Source: Megaustenia siamemsis (taxonomy: Eukaryota > Mollusca > Gastropoda > Stylommatophora > Ariophantidae). Taken from it: a stretch of DNA of 64,000 nucleotides. Below, piece after piece: positions 28,684-38,109 of the stretch. A model generated the notes under the pieces. The model searched no databases, was not told the origin of the DNA, and was given only the letters and a program-made list of their open reading frames with translations. The stretch lies in assembly GCA_032433765.1 (NCBI GenBank), contig JAVIAB010000102.1, positions 10,716,811 to 10,780,810 of the forward strand. Reading direction: 5' to 3'. The first letter of the stretch is position 1, and every line of letters begins with the position of its first letter. The translations under genes and the position numbers were made by a program.

Positions 28684-30605
28684 TTGTAAGACATTCTAGA
28701 CTCTAGGCATATTCTGAGCAAGACATTGTAGACTCTAGGCATATTCTGAGTAAGACATTGTAGACTCTAGGCATATTCTGAGTAAGACATTGTAGACTCT
28801 AGGCATATTCTGAGTAAGACATTGTAGACTCTAGGCATATTCTGAGTAAGACATTGTAGACTCTAGGCATATTCTGAGTAAGACATTGAAGACTCTAGGC
28901 ATATTCTGAGTAAGACATTGTAGACTCTAGGCATATTCTGAGTAAGACATTGTAGACTCTAGGCATATTCTGAGTAAGACATTGTAGACTCTAGGCATAT
29001 TCTGAGTAAGACATTGTAGACTCTAGGCATATTCTGAGTAAGACATTGTAGACTCTAGGCATATTCTGAGTAAGACATTGTAGACTCTAGGCATATTCTG
29101 AGTAAGACATTGTAGACTCTAGGCATATTCTGAGTAAGACATTGAAGACTCTAGGCATATTCTGAGTAAGACATTGTAGACTCTAGGCATATTCTGAGTA
29201 AGACATTGTAGACTCTAGGCATATTCTGAGTAAGACATTGTAGACTCTAGGCATATTCTGAGTAAGACATTGTAGACTCTAGGCATATTCTGAGTAAGAC
29301 ATTGTAGACTCTAGGCATATTCTGAGTAAGACATTGTAGACTCTAGGCATATTCTGAGCTAGACATTGAAGACTCTAAACATATTCAGAGCTAGACATTG
29401 TAGACTCTAGGCATATTCTGAGCAAGACATTGTAGACTCTAGGCATATTCTGAGCTAGACATTGTAGACTCTAAGCATATTCTGAGCTAGACATTGTAGA
29501 CTCTAAGCATATTCTGAGCTAGACATTGTAGACTCTAGGCATATTCTGAGCTAGACATTGTAGACTCTAAGCATATTCTGAGCTAGACATTGTAGACTCT
29601 AAGCATATTCTGAGCTAGACATTGTAGACTCTAGGCATATTCTGAGCAAGACATTGTAGACTCTAGGCATATTCTGAGCTAGACATTGTAGACTCTAAGC
29701 ATATTCTGAGCTAGATATTGTAGACTCTAAGCATATTCTGAGCTAGACATTGTAGACTCTAAGCATATTCTGAGCTAGACATTGTAGACTCTAAGCATAT
29801 TCTGAGCTAGACATTGTAGACTCTAGGCATATTCTGAGCAAGACATTGTAGACTCTAAGCATATTCTGAGCTAGACATTGTAGACTCTAAGCATATTCTG
29901 AGCTAGATATTGTAGACTCTAAGCATATTCTGAGCTAGACATTGTAGACTCTAAGCATATTCTGAGCTAGACATTGTAGACTCTAAGCATATTCTGAGCT
30001 AGACATTGTAGACTCTAGGCATATTCTGAGCAAGACATTGTAGACTCTAAGCATATTCTGAGCAAGACATTGTAGACTCTAAGCATATTCTGAGCAAGAA
30101 ATTGTAGACTCGAAGCATATTCTGAGCAAGACATTGTAGACTCTAAGCATATTCTGAGCAAGACATTGTAGACTCTAAGCATATTCTGAGCAAGACATTG
30201 TAGACTCTAAGCATATTCTGAGCAAGACATTGTAGACTCTATGCATCTTCTGAGCAAGACATTGTAGACTCTAGGCATCTTCTGAGCAGGACATCGTAGA
30301 CTCTAGGCATCTTCTGAGCAAGACATCGTCAACTCTAGGCATCTTCTGAGCAAGACATTGTAGACTTTATGCAAAGTCTGAGCAAGACATCGTAAACTCT
30401 AGGCATCTTCTGAGCAAGACATCGTCAACTCTAGGCATCTTCTGAGCAAGACATTGTAGACTTTATGCAAAGTCTGAGCAAGACATCGTAAACTCTAGGC
30501 ATCTTCCGAGCAAGACATTGTAGATTCTGTGCATATTCTGAGAAAGACATTGTAGGTTCTGTGCATATTCTGAGAAGACGTCGTAGATTCTAGGCATATT
30601 CGTTC
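28684..30605. repeat. T10a: 32-bp minisatellite with 192-bp higher-order repeat
   Basis: About 60 units of ACATTGTAGACTCTAGGCAT followed by ATTCTGAGTAAG. The linker base changes by domain: GTAAG (28,730-29,350), GCTAG (29,350-30,020), GCAAG (30,020-30,600). GCAAG markers at 29,646, 29,838 and 30,030, and CTAGATATTG at 29,711 and 29,903, recur every 192 bp (six units). Confidence 0.97.
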
Positions 30606-31057
30606 ATTTATTCTGCAATTATTTTTTCAGAGATGGAGCTAAATAATTCCACTTTTAAAAATATCTTTTTTTTTTTTAAATACAAGCAGCTGCACTGCCA
30701 TCACTATTTGGTGAAACCCTGTCATAAGCAGCGGGTGAAGAGTGAAACAGCTGTGGGTCGTCATCCCAGCCGTGGCGACCGCAGATTGCCAATTCTCAAC
30801 ACTAATAGTAGAGAGAAACAGCAAAGAAAAGAAAGCCCCCGTTTTGCTTTGTATTCGCCCCAAGACTGTGCAGCATGTCCGCCTCTGCTGACAACCGTGT
30901 CTTTGTATACGGCAGCTAAAATATGACTCTTCTACGCCTGCGGGCTCGCACGTGGGGATCTCCTACTCGTCTATCGAATTATGCAGGGATTCTCAAACAA
31001 AAGGTACAAGATAAAGTACGAGACTTGAATCGGCTTCTTAGCACACTAGTTGTCACC
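30606..31057. other. Unassigned
   Basis: No gene recognised; a 97-codon frame at 30,633-30,926 lacks motifs. CAGGGATTCTCAAAC at 30,983 resembles a hAT terminus, but no partner end was established. Confidence 0.35.
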
Positions 31058-31346
31058 CATATGTGCTCGGCTGTCTATTCAGAAGTGTTCGAAGACTTCT
31101 AGATAGTGTCGCTTCAAGCATCGAAACTCACGATTCGAGGCGACATTCTTCACCTTCCCAGAGTACTACCCTGGTATCCATTTCTGTCAGCGGCTGGGTG
31201 GACTTCGGAGAGGGGGGGAGGGTAATTTTTGTTCCAACCGTGAGTACAATTCACATTGTTTCCAGCGGGAATCGAACACGGGTTGTCCGAACGTCGGAAG
31301 CCCCCCGTTCGGGTGACTTTCCCAACTAGGCTACCGAGGCCCCCAA
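31058..31346 (-). mobile_element. SINE-2 copy 3
   Basis: Reversed head GGCTACCGAGGCCCCC at 31,331-31,346 and B box GGAATCGAACACGGG. The body ends CATATGTGCTCGGC near 31,058. A G-run (31,211-31,222) expands the middle. Confidence 0.82.
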
Positions 31347-31604
31347 AGGTTCTCAAACTATTAGCGGCCAACTATTTTCTTATGTCAGCTGGGGACAGTA
31401 TTTGGGGTCTCACGAGAAATTGTTTGAATACCTGTATTCTGTAGAGAGTGATACGATAAGTGAAAGCGCATGATAGACAAGCTGATGTGTCGCTGGCAAA
31501 CCCCTCGATTTTTCAAAATAAAAAAAGAATAAATAAACAGTATCAGCTTAGCTCTGTGTCTGTAATGCTGAACATCGGAAACGTTTTCCCTTTCTCACTT
31601 CGCA

Positions 31605-32225
31605 AGTTATTCCCCTTCATCGTCCGTCCAACTTCTTTCCTTCCTCATCTGCCTTACAGCGTCGAGGGGAGATACAATTTGCGGTATTTTGTTCTTCTGT
31701 TCGTCTCTGCTGCTGTTATGTTTCCTAGTGTTTCTAATATTCCATCGACCCATCTTTTTCGTGGTCGACCCTTGGGTCTGGTGTTCTCACAACGTTTGTT
31801 GAAGGCTCGTTGTGTTGTGTTTTGTTCTTTCTGCCTTGTCACGTGGCCAAACCATTTTATCTGTTGTTTCCTTATATATTCTATGGCGGGGGCTATTCCT
31901 AGCTTTTTTTCTCAGTTCTTCATTTCTGACCTTATCTCTCAGACTGTTTCCTGTCATTCGTCTAACACATTTCATCTCTGTAGAGGTTATTTTTCTATTA
32001 TTCTTGCATCCAGGTCCAGGACTGGCATTGGTAGCACAACGTTGGGATGAAGATTGTATTGTATAGTGCTCGTTTTGCCTCCAGGGTTATTTCCTTGTTG
32101 GACAATAGTGGTGATAACTGTCCGATGATTTGACAAGCCTTGTTGCATCTTTGTTCTATCTCTGCTGTTTGAGAATTATCGTTTGTCATTAGACTTATCC
32201 GTCCATAAAAGGGTATTAACTGCGT
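31605..32225 (-). mobile_element. LINE-D 3' half, longest copy
   Basis: Three overlapping minus-strand frames cover the tail. 32,189-31,998 reads ACQIIGQLSPLLSNKEITLE then AKRALYNTIFIPTLCYQCQS (RT thumb to connection). 31,975-31,787 reads MKCVRRMTGNSLRDKVRNEE. 31,842-31,654 reads KGRPRKRWVDGILETLGNIT. Two frameshifts separate them. It ends at the CAGCGTCGAGGGGAGATAC block. Confidence 0.9.
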
Positions 32226-32302
32226 AAGTGCGTTGTGAGGTCACAGTGGTGATGTGGCTAGTGCACTCGTCTGTCGGTCTTAAGATTCGGTGGTTCACAT
32301 TT

Positions 32303-32765
32303 CATCATCATCATGTGTCACACTGGTTGGCGTAGGCAGTCATGCCCTTCCACAATCGTCTATCCACAGGGCATCGTATCAATTCTGTTTTTGATTGTTT
32401 TCCATGTCATGACACAACCTATCTAGTATTTTCTCTCTTTGTCGTCTGAGATCGCTCTTTCCCTGTATTGTGCCAGTTGTAACCAATTGTTCCAACTTTC
32501 CTCTTCTCATGATGTGCCCGAAAAATATTGATCGTTTATTTCTGATGTTTTTTAGGAGCTTCATTTATGTGTTGGCCTGTTTGAGAATTTCCTCATTGGT
32601 CTTTTTAGCTGTCCAGCGAACTCTCAACATTCTTCTGAGAAATCCCATTTCTGTGGCCTCTAATCATATTTTCATTTCTTTGTTTACTGCCCATGATTCG
32701 CTTCCATAGGTCAGAGTTGGGTCTATATAGCACCGATGAACTCTCTTTCTCACTTCTATTGACAT
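32303..32765 (-). mobile_element. LINE-A 3' half
   Basis: Minus strand: MKLLKNIRNKRSIFFGHIMR, RGKLEQLVTTGTIQGKSDLR and RQREKILDRLCHDMENNQKQ, preceded by MGFLRRMLRVRWTAKKTNEE-like sequence. The (CAT)n tail is at 32,304-32,314. A tRNA-like stretch (32,238-32,300) lies just before it. Confidence 0.85.
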
Positions 32766-32935
32766 AAATTATTTGCATACAACGTTTTTCATTTCACATT
32801 GTAAGTTGAGGTAAAATATGTTGTTTTTTCTGAACTGAAAGGCTCTCATTGCATCCAAACTTTAAATGGGTACCAGAGATATTCTCTTAAAGGAAAGGTA
32901 GCAAGGATAAGAACTGGCGGCCTCATGATTGTGAG
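32766..32935. other. No recognised feature
   Basis: AT-rich unique sequence ahead of T10b. Confidence 0.35.
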
Positions 32936-33140
32936 ACTAAGGCATATTCTGAGCAAGGCACTGAAGATTCTAGGCATATTCTGAGTAAGGCATTGTAGAT
33001 TCTTGGCATATTCTGAGCAAGGCACTGAAGATTCTAGGCATATTCTGAGTAACGCATTGTAGATTCTAGGCATATTCTGTGCAAGGCATTGTAGACTCTA
33101 GGCATATTCTGAGCTAGACATTGTAGACTCTAGGCATTTA
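32936..33140. repeat. T10b: second block of the 32-bp minisatellite
   Basis: Six to seven units of the same AGGCATATTCTGAGCAAGGC sequence as T10a, 2.3 kb away, more diverged (GGCACTGAAGATTC variants). Confidence 0.92.
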
Positions 33141-33344
33141 ATTTGACATGGGATAGGCCTAACTGTGTCGTCTCGTGCGTAGATTGATGTCTCTCTCCTG
33201 GTAAAATTAATTAATTATTATTTATTTATTATTATTTTTTTGGCATAAAAACCATCTTTCCAGACGAGGTATGAAGTCGCAAATACGTCATTCAACAACA
33301 GCAATTGTTGTGGGTTTACCTTTACCGTTAAATGCCTTGAGTTG

Positions 33345-33600
33345 TGGTTTAAATCGAATTATGATTTCTGCCCTCATTCGGCCCAGCAGATCCAACTTCA
33401 GCACGGGTTTTTTACCACCGGCTTGCCTTCCCTTTGTTGTTCCTACAGACTTGGCCAGCCAGGCCAATTAAGTCACTTTCCGAATCCACCACCAGCAACT
33501 TTGGAATGAGAATTTGTCAGCTTTGCTTCATCTATCCTAAGGCGTGCAGTCAGCTATGAGTCGTTGACTGCTTTCAACTTTTTGCAGTGGCGTTACAGCC
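33345..33600 (-). mobile_element. R4 retroposon copy 5 (fragment)
   Basis: CGGCCCAGCAGATCCAACTT, CAGCACGGGTTTTTTACC, CCTTCCCTTTGTTGTTCC and CAGCTATGAGTCGTTGAC follow the reversed R4 order, with deletions. Confidence 0.65.
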
Positions 33601-33760
33601 TGCTTTATACTTTTTACCAGACTTGTGTCCCCGAAAGGGAAACTGACCGTAGAAAGAGAATATCTAAAGATGAAGATTTGGTCTATCTTCATAGATCTGG
33701 ATGATAGTTTCATCATCATCATCATCATCATCACCAGGTCGCATGTTATTTACAGAATAG

Positions 33761-35500
33761 CCCGTCTGAAAGAATCTCTGTCTCTAGTCAGATCTGCCAC
33801 ATAACGTTGCACTCACCATAAACCCACCTGAAAGAATATGTCTCTAGCCAGATCTACCACAGAACATTGCACTCGCCAAAACCCACCTGAAAGAATCTCT
33901 GTCTCTAGCCAGATCTACCACAGAACGTTGCACTCACCAAAACCCACCTGAAAGAATCTCTGTCTCTAGCCAGATCTACCACATAACATTGCACTCACCA
34001 AAACCCACCTGAAAGAATCTCTGTCTCTAGCCAAATCTACCACATAACGTTGCACTCACCAAAACCCACCTGAAAGAATCTCTGTCTCTAGCCAGATATA
34101 CCACAGAACGTTGCACTCACCAAAACCCACCTGAAAGAATCTCTGTCTCTAGCCAGATCTACCACAGAACGTTGCACTCAACAAAACCCACCTGAAAGAA
34201 TTTCTGTCTCTAGCCAGATCTACCACAGAACGTTGCACTCACCAAAACCCACCTGAAAGAATTCCTGTCTCTAGCCAGATCTACCACAGATCAGAACGTT
34301 GCACTCACCAAAACCCACATGAAAGAATCTCTGTCTCTAGCCAGATCTACCACATAACGTTGCACTCACCAAAACCCACCTGAAAGAATCTCTGTCTCTA
34401 GCCAGATCTATCACAGAACGTCGCACTCACCAAAACCCACCTGAAAGAATCTCTGTCTCTAGCCAGATCTACCACAGAACGTTGCACTCACCAAAACCCA
34501 CCTGAAAGAATTCCTGTCTCTAGCCAGATCTACCACAGAACAGAACGTTGCACTCACCAAAACCCACCTGAAAGAATTTCTGTCTCTAGCCAGATCTACC
34601 ACAGAACAGAACGTTGCACTCACCAAAACCCACCTGAAAGAATCTCTGTCTCTAGCCAGATCTACCACAGAACGTTGCACTCACCAAAACCCGTCTGAAA
34701 GAATCTCTAGTGTCTCTAGCCAGATCTACCACAGAACGTTGCACTCACCAAAACCCACCTGAAAGAATCTCTGTCTCTAGCCAGATCTACCACAGAACGT
34801 TGCACTCACCAAAACCCACCTGAAAGAATCTCTGTCTCTAGCCAGATCTACCACAGAACGTTGCACTCAACAAAACCCACCTGAAAGAATCTCTGTCTCT
34901 AGCCAGATCTACCACAGAACGTTGCACTCACCAAAACCCGTCTGAAAGAATTTCTGTCTCTAGCCAGATCTACCACAGAACGTTGCACTCACCAAAACCC
35001 GTCTGAAAGAATTTCTGTCTCTAGCCAGATCTACCACAGAACGTTGCACTCACCAAAACCCGTCTGAAAGAATCTCTAGTGTCTCTAGCCAGATCTACCA
35101 CAGAACGTTGCACTCACCAAAACCCACCTGAAAGAATCTCTGTCTCTAGCCAGATCTACCACAGAACGTTGCACTCACCAAAACCCGTCTGAAAGAATTT
35201 CTGTCTCTAGCCAGATCTACCACAGAACGTTGCACTCAACAAAACCCACCTGAAAGAATCTCTGTCTCTAGCCAGATCTACCACAGAACGTTGCACTCAC
35301 CAAAACCCACCTGAAAGAATCTCTGTCTCTAGCCAGATCTACCACAGAACGTTGCACTCAACAAAACCCACCTGAAAGAATCTCTGTCTCTAGCCAGATC
35401 TACCACAGAACGTTGCACTCAACAAAACCCACCTGAAAGAATCTCTGTCTCTAGCCAGATCTACCACAGAACGTTGCACTCACCAAAACCCGTCTGAAAG
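33761..35500. repeat. T11: 62-bp minisatellite derived from a LINE C-terminus
   Basis: About 28 units of CACCTGAAAGAATCTCTGTC, TCTAGCCAGATCTACCACAG, AACGTTGCACTCACCAAAACCC. On the minus strand a unit encodes VVDLARDRDSFRWVLVSATF, like the LARDRDRFRRxVxxAT tail of LINE polyproteins. The array runs straight into LINE-F, whose end has the same GAATCTCAGTCTCTGCCTGA. The 62-bp period shifts frame each unit. Some units carry a 4-5 bp insertion (CAGAACAGAACG). Confidence 0.92.
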
Positions 35501-35797
35501 AATCTCAGTCTCTGCCTGATCTCCCACTTCTGTTGTCATGTTCAAAGTTCCTTTGATGTCTGGAAATCACCTTCTTCTTGGTCTGCCCATGATGTGTCTC
35601 CCAGGAACCATGGCTTCCATTATTGTTCTTTCAAGCCCGCTGTGTCTTTTGACGTGACCATATAATTTTAATTTCCTCTGTAGAATGGAGTTTATAAGCC
35701 AGTTATTTGAAATATTTAAGTATCTTAATATGTCTTCATTTATCTTTTTCATTATCCAAGGTATCATAAGAATTTTTCTGTAGCATATTGTTTCGAA
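35501..35797 (-). mobile_element. LINE-F 3' end
   Basis: The 66-codon minus-strand frame (35,767-35,567) reads MIPWIMKKINEDILRYLNIS, NNWLINSILQRKLKLYGHVK, RHSGLERTIMEAMVPGRHIM, GRPRRR. It then leads to KGTLNMTTEVGDQAETEI, the source of T11. A distinct LINE family from A-E. Confidence 0.8.
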
Positions 35798-36053
35798 GGG
35801 AGCCTCGATAGCTCAGTGGTTAGTGAACTGGACTACAAAGGACAAGGGGTAGGGTTCGATCTCAACCGACGGCTTCCGGGTTCACCCAGCCTTTAGTGGG
35901 TAACGGATTTTTTTCTGGGAAAGTGAATCGGCACGGGCGTAATACCGACCTCATTACCCCAAAAATCATGTGCTGAAGGTCTGTAAAATATAGGGTCACA
36001 AACACCATATTCCCTATACGCCACTTGGCGTGACGAGGGTACTTTACTTACTA
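35798..36053 (+). mobile_element. SINE-1 copy
   Basis: GGGAGCCTCGATAGCTCAG head, B box GGGTTCGATCTC, CGCCACTTGGCG hairpin and a TACTTTACTTACTACTTT end. It separates LINE-F from LINE-H. No clear TSD was found. Confidence 0.88.
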
Positions 36054-36176
36054 CTTTAACATCAAGGGCGTTCTTCTCGAGAATGCATGGGAAAAGACCA
36101 AGAGGAAGACCCAGAAGAAGATGGATAGATGCAGTGACAGAGACATGTAACAACAAAGGAAAATCACTAATTCAGA
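36054..36176 (+). mobile_element. LINE-H fragment (basic tail)
   Basis: Plus strand reads TSRAFFSRMHGKRPRGRPRR then RWIDAVTETCNNKGKSL, the basic GRPRRRW motif followed by an acidic/hydrophobic helix as in RT tails. Only ~40 codons. Confidence 0.6.
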
Positions 36177-36600
36177 CCAATGCTAGACCTGGACCCTAGA
36201 TGCAAGAACAATAAGAAAAACCACCTCTACAGAGGTGAAATGTGTTAGACGAATGACAGGAAACAGTCTGAGAGACAAGATCAGAAATGAAGAACTGAGA
36301 AAAGAGCTAGGAATAGCCCCCGCCATAGAATATATAAGGAAACAACAGATAAAATGGTTTGGCCACGTGACAAGGCAGAAAGAACAAAACACAACACAAC
36401 GAGCCTTCAACAAACGTTGTGAGAACACCAGACCCAAGGGTCGTCCACAAATTAAAAATGGATCGATGGAATATTAGAAGCACTAGGAAACATAACAGCA
36501 GCAGAGGTGAACAGAAGAGCAAAAGACCGCAAATGATATCTCCCCTCGACGCTGAAACGCAGATGAGGAAGGAAAGAAGAAGAACAAGAAGAAGAAGAGA
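36177..36600 (+). mobile_element. LINE-D 3' end, well preserved
   Basis: Open for 80 codons from 36,235: MKCVRRMTGNSLRDKIRNEE, LRKELGIAPAIEYIRKQQIK, WFGHVTRQKEQNTTQRAFNK. A frameshift follows at KGRPQIKNGSMEY. It finishes with CTCCCCTCGACGCTGAAACG and a (GAA)n tail at 36,573-36,600. Confidence 0.88.
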
Positions 36601-36677
36601 CAGTTCGAGCAGCTCAAGAACGACAATAGATATAACCACGACACCTTTTGTTATCAGTGAAAAAAGAAAAGAATAAA

Positions 36678-36935
36678 ACGATATCCGACTTCAGCACGGC
36701 ATTTTTAGTCTACCGGGTTACCTTCCCTCTGTGATCCCTACTCGTTTGACCAGACTGGACTGGATAGTCTGTTTCTAGAGGTACTGCGAAGAGGCGGTGT
36801 GGAGTCTGGATAGTTCTGGTTCCCGGATCCTGGCGCAAACCATCAGCTATGAGTCGCTGACAGCGTTATGTTTCTGTCAGCGCCTTGCCTCCGCTGACGT
36901 AGATGGTGTCATCTCTTCACTACATCCTGTTTCAG
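36678..36935 (-). mobile_element. R4 retroposon copy 6
   Basis: ATCCGACTTCAGCACGGCAT, CCTACTCGTTTGACCAGACT, GAGGTACTGCGAAGAGGCGG and CAAACCATCAGCTATGAGTC follow the reversed R4 order. The tail half is missing. Confidence 0.75.
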
Positions 36936-36991
36936 CGGTTATTTATATTTTTATTTTATTTATTTCATCTGCTTTACGTTCTTCCTACCCA

Positions 36992-37452
36992 CCCACATCA
37001 TCATCATCATGTGTCATACCGGTTGACATAAGCGATCTTGTCCTTCCACAATCTTCTATCTACAGTGCATCGTATCAGTTATATTGTGGACTGTTTCCCA
37101 TGCCATGGCATTAATCTATCTAGTACTTTCTTTCTTTGTCGTCCACGATCTCTCTTTCCTTGTATTTTGCTTGTTGTAACCAAGTATTCCAACTTTCCTC
37201 TTCTCATGATGTGTCCGAAAAATGTTGATTGTTTCTTTCTGATGTTTTTAGGAGCGTCCTTTTTGTGTTGGCCCTTTTGAAAATTTCTTAATTTGTCTTT
37301 TTAGCTGTCCAGGGAACTTTCAATATTCTTCTGAGAAATCACATCTCGTTGGCCCCTAGTCCTCTTTTCATTTGTTTGCCTACTGTCCATGATTCGCTTC
37401 CATAGGTCAGAATTGGTTCTATATAACACCGATGAACTCTCTTTCTCACTTC
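36992..37452 (-). mobile_element. LINE-A 3' half
   Basis: (CAT)n tail, then TGTGTCATACCGGTTGACAT. Decayed minus-strand blocks for HIMRRGKLEYLVTT, NIKKETINIF and RRMLKVPWTAKKTN-like sequence, ending near the IEPILTYGSES region. Confidence 0.8.
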
Positions 37453-37459
37453 TCACATT

Positions 37460-37785
37460 TCATCATCATCGTGTGCCTTCTCCGCAACGAAGGTTGGCTA
37501 CCATGGATCGCCATTCTACTCTATTTCTTGCTTAGATGGTGCAGGTTGACATAGATTGATTTGACCATCTTTTGATGTTACTCGTCCATGTTAGTCTTGG
37601 TCTGCATCTGCCTCTTTTACCTTGTATTTTTCCTTCCAATATTACTTTTAGTAGGCTGTTGTGTCTTTTAACATGCCCCAACAATTTCATTTGTTTTGTC
37701 TTAATTGTATTTAGTAGTTCTCTTTTTATTTTCAGTTGTTTTAAAACTTCATCGTTTGTTATCTTTTGTTTCCATCCAATTCTTA
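37460..37785 (-). mobile_element. LINE-C 3' end
   Basis: GTGTGCCTTCTCCGCAACGA, then minus-strand LGHVKRHNSLLKVILEGKI and GRCRPRLTWTSNIKRWSNQS-like words with frameshifts. It lies head to tail with LINE-A. Confidence 0.8.
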
Positions 37786-38109
37786 AGTAGACTTCTCACA
37801 TTTACCTTATTAATATGCAACAAATATGCCCGTCCCTTATGACCTGTTGTCAAGGACGAGATCTAGGTAGCCCTTCTGGCAGATTGGGAACCCCTGGGCT
37901 ATTGTGTTCTTCTTTCATTCATCGATCAATCATTTCCTACCTGGTTCAAACAAAGAAACAGTCTGAGCTGGAAAGTTTTTGTGAAATTTGGCGCGTGTGT
38001 TTTTGTAACTGAGCTGATCATGTGATTAAATATAGCCAATCAGACAATAGCAAGCAGACCAGAACGGATCGATATAATTTTTTTTTTTTTTAATAAGTAA
38101 AGTCTTTCT
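37786..38109. other. Unassigned
   Basis: Unique. GATTGGGAACCCCTGGGC at 37,882-37,899 resembles a reversed hAT terminus, without a partner. Confidence 0.35.

Noticed and set aside
30983..31375. Second hAT element (CAGGGATTCTCAAAC and GGTTCTCAAACTATT)
   Set aside because: Both words face the same direction and no matching inverted end or TSD was found.
28684..35500. CRISPR-like arrays
   Set aside because: Repeats are directly tandem with no unique spacers, no cas genes, and eukaryotic retroelements all around.
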